From Nitrospira sp. CG24C (GTDB lineage: Bacteria > Nitrospirota > Nitrospiria > Nitrospirales > Nitrospiraceae), in assembly GCA_002869885.2 (NCBI GenBank), contig NEWR02000009.1:541681-576352 (forward strand): 34,672 nucleotides of DNA, given 5' to 3'. The translations under genes were made by a program, and so were the position numbers. Below the pieces are notes generated by a model. It worked only from the letters and a program-made list of their open reading frames with translations. It searched no databases and had not been told where the DNA came from. Of this stretch, positions 1 to 8,367 are shown piece by piece; position 1 is the first letter of the stretch; each line of letters starts with the position of its first letter.

Positions 1-1483
1 AACTCTTGACGCGATGGCCAATGCCGGGCACCGGGCCGACATTTTTCTTCATATAGACGAGGAATTCGTCGACGGACATCTTGTTATCAACGGCATACTT
101 GAACCAACGGCCAGCATCCGTCACCGCTCCACCGAACCGAGGACCGATCATGATGAGTCCTGCTGCAACCGATTGGGACATGCCGATTCCGGCACAGGCC
201 GCGATGATCGTCCCAAGAGCCCCGCTCACGCAGGGGCCATGGTCTGCGGAGAGCATCATGATGCGCTTGATGATTTCAGCTTCTTGCTGGGAGATCAGGC
301 GCTTATCCCACAACAGTCCTACGACATGGGGAATTTGGTAGCCTTTATTGATGAGTTCGGAAGCCGGGTATCCGTCATAGCAGGGTTCGTCGCCACGATC
401 GTCGCTGATCGTGGTGCGGATCAGCGGAGCCACCATAACTTCGTCCGCCTTGATCGCCTCTTCAATCGTCTTCGGCAACTTCGGCAGCACAACCGGCTCA
501 ACCGGCTCCTTGACCTGGCCGGACTTCAACATCTCTTGATAGGCTTCCTTGATCGCCGGACCCAAAGCCCCGAACGTCGCAGGTACGATGGCGCCGTACT
601 TCTTCAGGGCATCGGACTTGGCACGGGCCGACCCTTCACCCTTCAGTCCTTCCTTGGCGCCTGCATGGCCGAACTTCATGCCCTTCGGCAAACTTTCCTG
701 GCAGAAGCCGGAGACGACAGCGATTAACTTCACACGCCGCTTCTTGGCTCCATACCACTCGGCTGCCCGCTCTTCAAGATTGCCGCCCATTTCACCGACG
801 ATGACGACTGCCTTCGTTTGCGGATCGTTCTCAAACATGTCGAGATAGCTGACATAGTCGGTTCCCGGGTAGGTATCGCCGCCGATTCCGATGGCCGTCG
901 TGATGCCGTCGGCGAACTGTGAGCAGATCCAAATAATTTCGTTGGAGAGACCGCCCGACTTGGTGATGACCCCGAACGAGCCTTCGCGGTAAAGCTTCGA
1001 CAACACCAGGTTGTCGAACGCGCCACCGATGACACCCAAACGGCAGGAACCGGCCGAGACAATCCCGATCGACGATGGGCCGTTGAAGACCTTGCCGAGC
1101 TTGGTCGCATGATGGGCCAGGATCTTGGCATCCTTTTCTGGCACACCCTCGGTAATCATGGAGACCACCTTGATGTGCGAATCGTCCAATGCTTCCATCC
1201 CGCCCTTCATGGCCCGATCCGCACCGATGTAGACAAGACTGGTGTTGATTTGGGGATGGTTCTTGGTCGCTTCCGAAACGCTCTTATAGATGGGAACGGC
1301 CACTAAGCCGCTGCCATAGGGAATTTCGTGCGTCTTGCCGGCGTCAGGCGGATAGACGAAGGCCAGGACGTTCAACGAGCGTTTAATCAGATAACAGAAC
1401 TCGCCCATCCGGCGCGCGGCGTTCACGCCTGCGACGCCCCCCTGAATGACTACATAGGTATCTTTGTTTGCCAGGATGCTCAT
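1..1483 (-). CDS. aclA: ATP-citrate lyase alpha (large) subunit, partial
   Basis: This is the large subunit of ATP-citrate lyase, which cleaves citrate with ATP and CoA into acetyl-CoA and oxaloacetate, the key step of the reductive TCA cycle. About 494 residues are visible and the 3' end lies beyond the left edge; family members have about 600. The N-terminal part is succinyl-CoA synthetase alpha-like. It ends in the GHAGA motif at about residues 272-276, where His273 should be the phosphohistidine. A citrate-synthase-like part follows, with DHGPCVSGA near residue 425. The ATG at 1483 is preceded by a GGGGAGA ribosome site. It lies 91 bases downstream of aclB in the same direction, so the two probably form an operon. 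Family and motif order are read directly; the pathway role is established knowledge. Confidence 0.93.
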   Translation of the reverse strand, partial: MSILANKDTYVVIQGGVAGVNAARRMGEFCYLIKRSLNVLAFVYPPDAGKTHEIPYGSGLVAVPIYKSVSEATKNHPQINTSLVYIGADRAMKGGMEALDDSHIKVVSMITEGVPEKDAKILAHHATKLGKVFNGPSSIGIVSAGSCRLGVIGGAFDNLVLSKLYREGSFGVITKSGGLSNEIIWICSQFADGITTAIGIGGDTYPGTDYVSYLDMFENDPQTKAVVIVGEMGGNLEERAAEWYGAKKRRVKLIAVVSGFCQESLPKGMKFGHAGAKEGLKGEGSARAKSDALKKYGAIVPATFGALGPAIKEAYQEMLKSGQVKEPVEPVVLPKLPKTIEEAIKADEVMVAPLIRTTISDDRGDEPCYDGYPASELINKGYQIPHVVGLLWDKRLISQQEAEIIKRIMMLSADHGPCVSGALGTIIAACAGIGMSQSVAAGLIMIGPRFGGAVTDAGRWFKYAVDNKMSVDEFLVYMKKNVGPVPGIGHRVKS

Positions 1484-1574
1484 CGGGATCTCCCCTTTTC
1501 AAAACGAGGTACTTGAAAAGATGGACTCAGAATGGAAGCGACTCCCCCATTCATCATTCAACTTTCATCATTGA

Positions 1575-2774
1575 TCACTTATTTTGAAGCGCCTTATCGA
1601 CGATATCGGTCAGCGGCGTGTTGCGGTCGAAGACGTTGATGTCGAACCCTTCGTCCTTGAGTGCACGCATCGCATCGAGCCCTTCCTTCTCACGCGGGCC
1701 GCCGCGACGCACCCAAATCTTCACGCCCTTGAGCTTGCCCTCGGACTTTGCCTTGCGGAATCCGTTGATGATGCCGCCGAATGTCTTCTTCACGTCGGTG
1801 AAATTGGCAATGGCCCCGCCGACAATGATGTTCTTGATCCCTGGCAACGAACAGACCTTATCAGTCAGGACTTCGACTGCCCAGTCCGGTGGATCACCGG
1901 AGTATTCGGCATAATTGGCCAACTTGCCGCCACGGGCGACAACTGCATCGGAATAATAGACGCTGGCCCCGCCGCCCGCCGGGAGCATGGCCGTATCCCC
2001 ACCTGGAATCTCGATAAATTTGACCGAACCTTTGATTTTCGAATCGACTGCCATCACTTCCATTTCGTGTTTGGAATAGGCTCGGCCGAATTCTGCAGCA
2101 AAGGCAAAGTTCCAATCGGGATGCCGGAACTTGGCGTCGCCATCGAGCAGCGTCACCGCATCCAGCGCGATCAGTTGACTATCCTGCTCGCGCAGAACCA
2201 CGGGGTTCACTTCCAAATACTGCGCATCTTCGCTGTCGAAACAGGTGAACATCTTGCCTGCGAAATCGGCCATCTTCTTCAGGAGCTGACCGGTAAAGCC
2301 CGCATCCTTGGCCAATTTCTCGATCGCATCCCCCGAGGGCTGCTGCCCGACTTCCACCGCCAAGCGCTTCACGCGATCCCAGTTCGATTCGACTTCAATG
2401 CCACCGCAATTGGCGACCAGAATGTCCGTCCCCTCTCGGGTGGACTTCACCGCACAGTAATATTCCTCCTTGTGCGGAATCATTTCGGACACGATCACTT
2501 GCGAGACGGTGATACTGCCCACTTGGCGGCCAATCATCTCCTTGGTCGCCGCTTCCGCTCCTTTGAGGTCCAGATCGACCTTGACCAAGCCGAGCTTGAA
2601 TCGCGAGCCGAGCGCTTCATGGGCCTTGACTACCAATTTTGACTTTTTGAGCCATTCATTGGCTTGGCCGAGCTTCGCCAATTCCTCGACCGAGGTGACG
2701 ACGACATAGTTGGGAACCGTGATGCCCCACTTCTTCATCAATCCCATCCCGGGACCTTCGAGCACCTTCGCCAT
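1575..2774 (-). CDS. aclB: ATP-citrate lyase beta (small) subunit
   Basis: This is the small subunit of ATP-citrate lyase, resembling the ATP-grasp and CoA-ligase parts of succinyl-CoA synthetase beta. It supplies ATP binding to the AclAB complex in the cytoplasm. The protein is 399 residues, close to the usual length of about 398. It opens MAKVLEGPGMGLMKKWGI, and the end of the ATP-grasp part is marked by EVNPVVL. An upstream GTG would add ten residues, but I chose the ATG at 2774 because AAGGAG lies 8 bases before it and because the upstream start overlaps a consensus -10 hexamer at 2804-2809. It is the first gene of the aclBA pair, the usual order in rTCA bacteria. Confidence 0.93.
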   Translation of the reverse strand: MAKVLEGPGMGLMKKWGITVPNYVVVTSVEELAKLGQANEWLKKSKLVVKAHEALGSRFKLGLVKVDLDLKGAEAATKEMIGRQVGSITVSQVIVSEMIPHKEEYYCAVKSTREGTDILVANCGGIEVESNWDRVKRLAVEVGQQPSGDAIEKLAKDAGFTGQLLKKMADFAGKMFTCFDSEDAQYLEVNPVVLREQDSQLIALDAVTLLDGDAKFRHPDWNFAFAAEFGRAYSKHEMEVMAVDSKIKGSVKFIEIPGGDTAMLPAGGGASVYYSDAVVARGGKLANYAEYSGDPPDWAVEVLTDKVCSLPGIKNIIVGGAIANFTDVKKTFGGIINGFRKAKSEGKLKGVKIWVRRGGPREKEGLDAMRALKDEGFDINVFDRNTPLTDIVDKALQNK

Positions 2775-2803
2775 AACGCGACTCCTTAGAATGGTGAGAA
2801 ACA

Positions 2804-2809
2804 ATTATA
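2804..2809 (-). promoter_or_regulatory. Candidate -10 box for aclBA
   Basis: A perfect TATAAT lies on the minus strand 30 bases before the aclB ATG. No good -35 hexamer is visible at 16-18 bases, so this may be an activator-dependent promoter or a chance match in an AT-rich stretch. Confidence 0.4.
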
Positions 2810-3038
2810 AAGGAGGTGGATTCTAACGAAATCGGCTGGGGGACTCAATATGTCAGATGAACTAAACCAGGAAGGCTCAAAAGGCCTAGTGGAAATGTCG
2901 AACGAGGAAACAGGGGTCTAACTAAATGAAATGTAAGCAGAAGTCTCAGAATGTGCCGGTGTATTGGATGACAGGGCACGATGAGCTTGTTCGATGGAGT
3001 CGTAAATTATCGGACAGGTCACATTGAGAGTAGCAGCG

Positions 3039-3941
3039 TCAGACTTTTTTCAAGAACTGGTTGCGCACCCATCCTTCAATATCTCCATTCTTCACCAATT
3101 CCACCTTGCTCCACCGATCGCGTTGTTCCAGAAGCAGTACCGTGACCCCCTTCTTAAGCGGTTCGGCAACAGCTGGAAATTCTACGCCTGGCCCACTTCG
3201 AATATTCAATGCGGACGCTGTCACCTCATAACGCTCCCGCTCTTCTTCTTTGCGCCCCAGCACCCTGGCGCGGATATGCTCCAAAGGAAATGCCGGGCCA
3301 GGATCCCTCTTCCGATCGGGAGCAATATCTTCATGCCCCACCACGTCCTTGAGGCCGTAGTGCCGAACAAGCAGCTGTGCCAGCTCCAAGGCCTTCTGGA
3401 TCTGCACCTCCGTGTAGGCATGCCACCAGCGGGGCTGAACATCCAGCTTGTGTTTGGCATAGATAACTTGGTCCTCCCTGTACAATGTCCCGAACCAAGC
3501 CTGATATTTATCGCCAACCTTCTTCAGCGGGCCCGCATTGTCCATTTCTATCCCAATGGAATAACTGTTCAAGCGGCTCAACCCATCCCAATGGCTGATG
3601 CCCGCGTGCCAGGCCTTCACGTTGAACGGTGCGAGTTGGGTGATCCTGCCATTCCTGGCCACCACCAGATGCGCTGAGGCCTGCGACTCCGGATTCGTCA
3701 GCCAGCCGATCGAATTCGCAGCACTCTTCCCGGCCGTGTAATGGAACACAAGATAACGGGGAGAAAGGTCGCCGCCTTTGTTCGGAGTCTCAATGAAGGA
3801 AACGCCCGGCCCAACAAGCCGATTGCCCTGGATGGAAAAGACCGAGCGGGGGGCGATGGCGGCCTTACGCGCTGCGGCAGTCCTTACAGTTACCTTCTTC
3901 TTAGAAGCACTGCGTCTTTTCGAAGATCCTCTACGCGCCAT
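3039..3941 (-). CDS. N-acetylmuramoyl-L-alanine amidase (Amidase_2) with C-terminal SH3 domain
   Basis: This is a 300-residue peptidoglycan amidase of the AmpD/T7-lysozyme type, expected to cut the bond between N-acetylmuramic acid and the stem peptide. A very basic N-terminus (residues 1-30, rich in Lys, Arg, Ser) precedes the catalytic domain at about 45-225. Likely zinc ligands are His67 (FHYTAG), His203 (VVGHED) and Asp213 (KRDPGPAFP), with Glu132 (IGIEM) as the probable catalytic acid. A bacterial SH3 domain fills about 238-300 (ALNIRSGPG). No classical signal peptide is visible, so the route to the cell wall is unclear. Genes on its minus-strand side are separated by repeat-bearing spacers rather than packed as an operon. 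Family assignment is firm, substrate inferred. Confidence 0.88.
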   Translation of the reverse strand: MARRGSSKRRSASKKKVTVRTAAARKAAIAPRSVFSIQGNRLVGPGVSFIETPNKGGDLSPRYLVFHYTAGKSAANSIGWLTNPESQASAHLVVARNGRITQLAPFNVKAWHAGISHWDGLSRLNSYSIGIEMDNAGPLKKVGDKYQAWFGTLYREDQVIYAKHKLDVQPRWWHAYTEVQIQKALELAQLLVRHYGLKDVVGHEDIAPDRKRDPGPAFPLEHIRARVLGRKEEERERYEVTASALNIRSGPGVEFPAVAEPLKKGVTVLLLEQRDRWSKVELVKNGDIEGWVRNQFLKKV

Positions 3942-3965
3942 CGTGAACTTCCTCCCTCAGTGATT

Positions 3966-4064
3966 CGTGAGACGTGAATCGTCAAATGTGAAACGTTTCG
4001 ACGGAAAAGCATTTGGTTGTCCTGCGTTTCACCTTTTACCTTTCACGTCTTACGTGTTACGGTT
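3966..4064. repeat. Inverted low-complexity tract of CGTGAAA-like units
   Basis: The spacer between the amidase gene and the next minus-strand gene holds degenerate CGTGAAA-like units. They read forward at about 3966-4000 and reverse-complemented at about 4024-4068, so the spacer can fold back on itself. The 14-mer at 4038-4051 recurs in reverse complement at 32483-32496, just before queF, so this is a dispersed family rather than a local accident. Function unknown. Confidence 0.6.
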
Positions 4065-4832
4065 TCAGCCCCGCTTCTTGGACAACTGATCCGCATACCG
4101 CTTATACCTGATTCCACGCCGCGCCCCTTTAGCCTGAGACTTGAACTTCAATCGCCTGACTGCCACCCTATCGCCTTTCAGCGAAAAGGTTTCGTGGTCT
4201 CCCGTTTCAGGGTCGAAAAATCCGACATAGCCTCCGGGATTCACGCCAAAAGAACGCAAGGTTTTCCCCTTATAGGCACGTCCGAGAAAATCATTCCGAC
4301 CGCCCTTTTCCTCTCCACCAGTGAAGTACAACGGGAGCACAAAATTTGAGACGCCGACTCCATCGATTTCGTAGGTTTCCGCTTGCACTGCATCACACAT
4401 TTCATACCAATGAAAGACCACCCGTTTTGATTCAGCCGGATGTGGCCCCTGCACCAACAGATTGACTTCAGGATCACCGACCAGCTCCAGTGCTTCATGC
4501 GACAAGGTGACTGTCCAATCCTCTTTTAATTGCTTCGCCAGCTCAGTAAAGACAAAGCCATAGGGCACTCCCGCATTGTTGGTATCGTGATAGCCAAGCG
4601 CGTCTTCGACATCCACTGCGTCCCAGAGATACAACACCGCATCGCCTCGCATGTCGGCAAGGCTTTGCTTCGATGGCTTCGCCCCACTCTTCCCCTCCAA
4701 CCGGAGTCCCCCCCCGATATGCCAATAGGGCTCATAGTCTTCACGTATCTGCCGGTTAATCGCGCGCACTGCAACCTGCACAGCTTCATCAGAAATCTTC
4801 CCGTTTGTGTGATTAATGACTGAAATGATCAT
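4065..4832 (-). CDS. Unknown protein with a HEALE/DP metallohydrolase-like motif
   Basis: This 255-residue protein is not one I can assign to a named family. At residues 112-121 it has HEALELVGDP, a HExxE-type helix followed by DP that resembles a metal site. A conserved-looking EMCDAVQAE segment follows at about 144-152, then EIDGVGVSNFVLP. The C-terminal 60 residues are strongly basic. There is no signal peptide or membrane segment. The ATG at 4832 is chosen over an upstream start (4859) because GGAGGGG lies just before it. It sits between an amidase and a metzincin on the same strand, which makes a hydrolytic role plausible but unproven. I recall proteins with a similar HE-LE-DP and E-CD pattern in actinobacteria, without certainty. 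Confidence 0.7.
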   Translation of the reverse strand: MIISVINHTNGKISDEAVQVAVRAINRQIREDYEPYWHIGGGLRLEGKSGAKPSKQSLADMRGDAVLYLWDAVDVEDALGYHDTNNAGVPYGFVFTELAKQLKEDWTVTLSHEALELVGDPEVNLLVQGPHPAESKRVVFHWYEMCDAVQAETYEIDGVGVSNFVLPLYFTGGEEKGGRNDFLGRAYKGKTLRSFGVNPGGYVGFFDPETGDHETFSLKGDRVAVRRLKFKSQAKGARRGIRYKRYADQLSKKRG

Positions 4833-4884
4833 GGCCCCTCCGTTTTCCCTTTGTCCCACGCACTACTCCACAGGTCTCCGTCCA

Positions 4885-4907
4885 CCGCATTATTCATGAC
4901 GGTTCGT
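4885..4907. repeat. Solo end of the GCCCGCATTATTCATGA-type repeat
   Basis: These 23 bases are an exact reverse complement of 34467-34489, the inner part of one end of the MITE-like element near panB. The rest of that element is absent, so this is a remnant or a solo end. Confidence 0.6.
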
Positions 4908-4934
4908 GGCAGAGTACTACACGTCGGTCACCAT

Positions 4935-5115
4935 TAGCAGGATGCTCAAAAAGGCCGTTCTCGTCGAGCATGGCTCGTCGGGTTGATCGGTTTGTTTTGT
5001 TTATTTGGTTGATTTGGATCGTCTGGTAAGTGTCGCTCAACCAAACAAACGAAACAAACCCAATAAACCAACTAACGGTTTTCTTACGCTGGCGGACTTT
5101 TTCAGCATCCTGCTA
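4935..5115. mobile_element. MITE-like palindromic element, TAGCAGGATGCT ends
   Basis: The 181-base element begins TAGCAGGATGCT and ends AGCATCCTGCTA, giving perfect 12-base terminal inverted repeats, followed inward by A-rich/T-rich arms. Its centre holds a low-complexity fold-back of TTTGTTTGGTT units facing AACCAAACAAACG (about 4985-5075). It carries no gene. Its last three bases, CTA, are the stop codon of the metzincin gene that ends at 5113. Copies or partial copies with the same terminal sequence lie at 6290-6374 and 13992-14198. Confidence 0.65.
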
Positions 5116-6141
5116 CAATTTTCGCACCTTGATCGAATACTTCCCTATCCCGCTCTGACGGCTATAGTGACGAACCTGTACAAAATACTCGCCAGCGATC
5201 AAGTCTCCAGCGATCCTGGCGTTGGTATCGAGTCCGGAATCGTCATCTTCTGCAATCAATGACGTCTCGCTGTTCGGCCCGAAGAGCTTCATGACCACAT
5301 CCGTCTCGCCCCTGGTGTCAATCACATATCGTCCGTCCACAGTTGCCCTAAACCGATACAGATCTTCTTCGCCGACCTTCCCGATCGACGCCTGCTTGCG
5401 GCGCTTGGGATTCACAAGTAACTCGACTGCATTAGAAGTCGTGCCACCCGCCTTCGGATACATTTTGGCTCCGGCGACGAAGGCCTTGTCCATCGCAGAA
5501 AGAACCTCATTCGCTTTTGTACCGATACCGTTGAGCGTCCAGGAAGCAGGAAAGAAGTAGAGCATGATCGAATCCGGATCGAACGAAGTTCCATTGATCT
5601 GAGCGGCGGTATATTTTCGAAGAATGTTGTGGCGTGTCGTCTCCTCATCCCAGAAGTTCGGCGATTTGGCCGCTTCGCGAATCACCACTGCTTCGTTCCA
5701 TTGGATTCCGCCCGCAGGGTTTTGATGTTCATGGGCCAATCCAATAGCGTGGCCAAACTCATGGCCCGCAGTCCCTCCATCGAGAAACCCTAGGTTCATG
5801 GTCGGTTCGTCCAATGGGATGCTACGGCCATCGGTGCCGACGTAGGACCAGGCCCCGTCGTTGTGATCGAACGCAATGCGAATCTCGGCATTCAACGCGT
5901 TGTTGAAATCGAATTTTAGATTTGCCACCTGGGCCCACCATCCAGCCTGTTGCTTGGCGATGGCTTGTTCGGTTGCGGTGCCTCCCATAAACCGCACTCT
6001 GAGCGTCGAGCCATTCATCCAGGTCTTCCCGATGGGAGCGATTGCACGCCTCCCGCCGTCGCGCATCGGTTTGGTAAGCTGAAGCCGCATAAGATCTCGA
6101 GGCAAGATCCGGTCGATACATAGCTTAGGCTGGTTGTCCAT
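5113..6141 (-). CDS. Metzincin-type zinc metalloprotease with C-terminal PPC-like domain
   Basis: This is a 342-residue protease of the metzincin clan. The zinc motif HEFGHAIGLAHEH at 127-139 provides three His ligands (127, 131, 137) and the catalytic Glu128, and a Met-turn, SIMLY, follows at 191-195. The HExxHxxGxxHE form is closest to astacin/matrixin-like proteases. The C-terminal 100 residues (about 245-342) look like a pre-peptidase C-terminal beta-sandwich (EEDLYRFRA, DDDSG, AGEYFVQV). There is no signal peptide, propeptide or membrane segment, which is unusual for this clan. Start ATG at 6141 follows AGGATGAG. The stop codon is the terminal TAG of an adjacent palindromic element. Substrate unknown. 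Confidence 0.85.
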   Translation of the reverse strand: MDNQPKLCIDRILPRDLMRLQLTKPMRDGGRRAIAPIGKTWMNGSTLRVRFMGGTATEQAIAKQQAGWWAQVANLKFDFNNALNAEIRIAFDHNDGAWSYVGTDGRSIPLDEPTMNLGFLDGGTAGHEFGHAIGLAHEHQNPAGGIQWNEAVVIREAAKSPNFWDEETTRHNILRKYTAAQINGTSFDPDSIMLYFFPASWTLNGIGTKANEVLSAMDKAFVAGAKMYPKAGGTTSNAVELLVNPKRRKQASIGKVGEEDLYRFRATVDGRYVIDTRGETDVVMKLFGPNSETSLIAEDDDSGLDTNARIAGDLIAGEYFVQVRHYSRQSGIGKYSIKVRKL

Positions 6142-6205
6142 TTCTCATCCTCCTTTGCTAAAAGGGTCTTCGCGCGCCCTCACCCAGATCTTGTCGTGGC
6201 CCTCA

Positions 6206-6288
6206 GTGATCCTCCCCCGAGATAGTGGACACCTCGAAAAGGGTGGGGCATGCTCACCCAGGAGGTGGTCAACATGGGGCAAAGACGA
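6206..6288 (+). mobile_element. Solo left end of an IS3-family element (83-bp remnant)
   Basis: These 83 bases are identical to 21838-21920, the left end of the intact IS3-family element in this window. The match includes the terminal GTGATCC, the ribosome site and the first codons of orfA (MGQRR). After 6288 identity stops abruptly and a palindromic repeat begins, so this is a deletion remnant. Perfect identity suggests recent activity of this IS in the genome. Confidence 0.85.
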
Positions 6289-6289
6289 A

Positions 6290-6374
6290 AGAGGCGAGGC
6301 GTACGCTTCGGTACGTTGAGCCTCTGAGCGATGCGAGAACGATGCTGGCGGACTTTTTCAGCCTCCTGCGGCTA
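6290..6374. repeat. Right end of the TAGCAGG-type palindromic element
   Basis: This stretch closely matches the reverse complement of the start of the element at 13992-14198, sharing the run GCGATGCGAGAACG and then GCTGGCGGACTTT. It ends CCTGCGGCTA, whose CTA is the stop codon of the FadL fragment beginning at 6372. Its left part has been replaced by the IS remnant. Confidence 0.6.
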
Positions 6375-6890
6375 AAACAGGAATTTGACGCTGACCGTCC
6401 CTAGATGGATATAGGCATGGTATGTCCCGTTGACGGTGGGATTCAGATTTCCGGTAACCGTCCGCGGCTCATAAAACCATTCCTGAAATGCCACATCGAG
6501 TCCGATTCCCTTGGGCCAGAGCGCGGAGGTTCCTCCGCAAGGTACTAATCCTAGAAACCGGCCCTGGCCCTTGCACAGAAATCCGGCCCCCAGGGACAGC
6601 GTGTTGGAAGATAAAGACACGATTGCCGGATTGAACGTCATGTCAGGAACGGGATCCTCGGTGCGCGTGTACCCTGATCGCACCGCCACATTCCAATCAG
6701 GTAACCACGCGGGGTTGAGCCATTTGTATTCGGTTCCGACCGCCACGACCGGCACGGTCTTCCATTGTTGCGGTTGCGGGATGATTCCGCCGGAGGAGAG
6801 GTGGATGTCGAGGTCGCGATTCGATTTCCATCCCAGCCCCTCGATTCCGCTTCGCTTCAATGAACCAAGTCGACACCTCGTTACGTCCAT
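6372..6890 (-). pseudogene. 3' remnant of an OmpP1/FadL-family outer-membrane porin gene
   Basis: The deduced 172 residues align from about residue 19 to the end with the C-terminal third of the intact porin at 8364-9725. Shared stretches include GWKS, LDHLS-type, GTEYKWL, FLGLxPCGG and GTY. The product would lack the signal peptide, the N-terminal hatch and most of the barrel strands. The final residues KFLF fit the C-terminal aromatic rule for outer-membrane proteins. The first 18 residues do not match and are probably not coding. It is best read as the leftover of a second porin copy; the sequence between the copies is now occupied by the CapA-family gene. Confidence 0.8.
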
Positions 6891-6892
6891 AA

Positions 6893-6922
6893 TTGACAGC
6901 TCACTGTACCTTCAGTTAGAAG
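6893..6922 (+). promoter_or_regulatory. Candidate sigma-70 promoter for the CapA-family gene
   Basis: TTGACA at 6893-6898 is followed after 18 bases by TAGAAG at 6917-6922 (four of six matches to the -10 consensus). It lies about 100 bases before the ATG at 7024. Candidate only. Confidence 0.3.
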
Positions 6923-7023
6923 TGGCTTCTCCCCTGTGTATTCTTAATCGTGACGATATTCTGACTGGCAAGACCAATGAATCTTTTCCGTATTGTCCGA
7001 TGGGTTACCGCTGAAGGACACGC

Positions 7024-8367
7024 ATGTCTCAAGATTTAGCAGCGACACCCGCAGATGCGGTTCAAACTTCCGGGGTGCTTCGATTTTTCCTGCGGGCCGT
7101 GTGCAAGTCGGCGGAGATTTGTAAATATTGGGGTCGGCCGTTCACGAGAGCCGCAACCGCATTCGAGGAAATGACGTTGCTGGACAAGATATACTGGGTC
7201 TACAAGTGCGCACACCCGATCATTCGTCCGGAGCGCGGCACCGCCGTCGGCGCCCTGTGTGGCGCCGACAACATGATCCAATTGCCGGAAGACTTCGAAA
7301 CGGAGCGCTCCATCAGCCTCGCCGCGGTGGGGGATTTGATACCGAGCGACGGGCTTGAACAGTCCAAAGATGTGTTGTACGAGCATGTCGCCGACCTGAT
7401 CTTCGACCGAACAATTTCCTACGCGAGCCTCGAAGCTCCGCTCACCGACCAGGAACGGAAAGCAGAGGTGATCAGCGAGAAGGAAAGCCCGATCGAGTGT
7501 TGTTCTCGGGAGCAGTTCGACGTCATGAAAGGTCACAACGGCAAGTGCCTGACGGTCATCCACACGGCCTCCAATCACATGTTCGACATGGGCGCAGAGG
7601 GCGTGCACACGACGCTCGATCAGTTCGCGCAGGACGGCATTGTCGACATCGGCACGAATCGGGAACCATCACAATATGGCAAGGGGAGGATCCTGGAAAG
7701 GAACGGGATCAAGGTCGGATTCATTTCCGCAGCATTCGGGCTGAACGGCAGGAATCCGGCGCCGGACCAGGCGTACCTGATCCATGTTGCGAAACTGCTC
7801 CCGAAGCGGGGCCCCTCCGATCTGTCACTGCTGAAACGGCAGATCGATCATTGCCGGGAGCAACGATGCGATGTGATCATCGCGTCCCTGCATTGGGGCT
7901 ACGAATTCGAATTCTTTCCGCGCCTACGACAGATCGACATCGCGCATACCTTGATCGAATGGGGGGTCGATGCGCTGATTGCCCATCATCCCCATGTCAT
8001 CCAGCCGGTGGAATATTACCGAACACAACGTGACCCGGATCGGGTTGCGGTGATTGCGTACTCGCTCGGAAGCCTGCTCTGGTCGTATACCGCGCCGCAC
8101 CTCGCGTTGAGCGCCATTCTGAACCTGTCGTTCGCCAAGGGAACGTATCGAGGCAAGCCGAAGACTTTGATCCAAAGCGCATCAGTCACGCCGGTCTTTC
8201 GTGCCCAAGTACGGGACGGCGACCGGACCCTGACCAGGATTGAGAGGCTGGATCGCTGCATGGGGACGCAGGACAACCACGAGAAGACGCAATACGTTGC
8301 CGAGATCCGGCGCTATGCCGAGCTGGCGCTTGGCGGCAAGCTGTCGGGAATGCACTCGCTGGATTAG
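7024..8367 (+). CDS. CapA-family (PGA_cap) metallophosphatase-like protein
   Basis: This 447-residue protein belongs to the CapA family, whose founder takes part in poly-gamma-glutamate capsule export. The fold is calcineurin-like. Visible motifs are AVGDLIPSDG (101-110), SLEAPL (135-140), TASNHMFDMG (181-190), SLHWGYEFE (288-296) and AHHPHVIQPVEYY (320-332). The first 95 residues are a poorly conserved extension without a signal peptide or membrane helix, so it may act in the cytoplasm. No capB/capC partners are nearby, so a role in polyglutamate synthesis is not supported here. It ends four bases inside the convergent porin gene. Family firm, function open. Confidence 0.87.
   Translation: MSQDLAATPADAVQTSGVLRFFLRAVCKSAEICKYWGRPFTRAATAFEEMTLLDKIYWVYKCAHPIIRPERGTAVGALCGADNMIQLPEDFETERSISLAAVGDLIPSDGLEQSKDVLYEHVADLIFDRTISYASLEAPLTDQERKAEVISEKESPIECCSREQFDVMKGHNGKCLTVIHTASNHMFDMGAEGVHTTLDQFAQDGIVDIGTNREPSQYGKGRILERNGIKVGFISAAFGLNGRNPAPDQAYLIHVAKLLPKRGPSDLSLLKRQIDHCREQRCDVIIASLHWGYEFEFFPRLRQIDIAHTLIEWGVDALIAHHPHVIQPVEYYRTQRDPDRVAVIAYSLGSLLWSYTAPHLALSAILNLSFAKGTYRGKPKTLIQSASVTPVFRAQVRDGDRTLTRIERLDRCMGTQDNHEKTQYVAEIRRYAELALGGKLSGMHSLD

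Noticed and set aside
14-2642. Long + strand frames opposite aclA and aclB
   Set aside because: They are antisense shadows of well-supported genes; their translations show no domain and are His/Arg-rich in the way typical of reverse-strand reads.
2850-2921. A 23-codon + strand frame upstream of aclB near a perfect AAAGGAGGTGGA
   Set aside because: The ribosome-site-like run is about 30 bases away from the ATG and the peptide shows no family features; the run is probably incidental to the aclB promoter region.
6372-6890. Reading the short porin frame as a real small gene
   Set aside because: It has no signal peptide, and its first residues do not match; it corresponds only to the last third of the intact porin.
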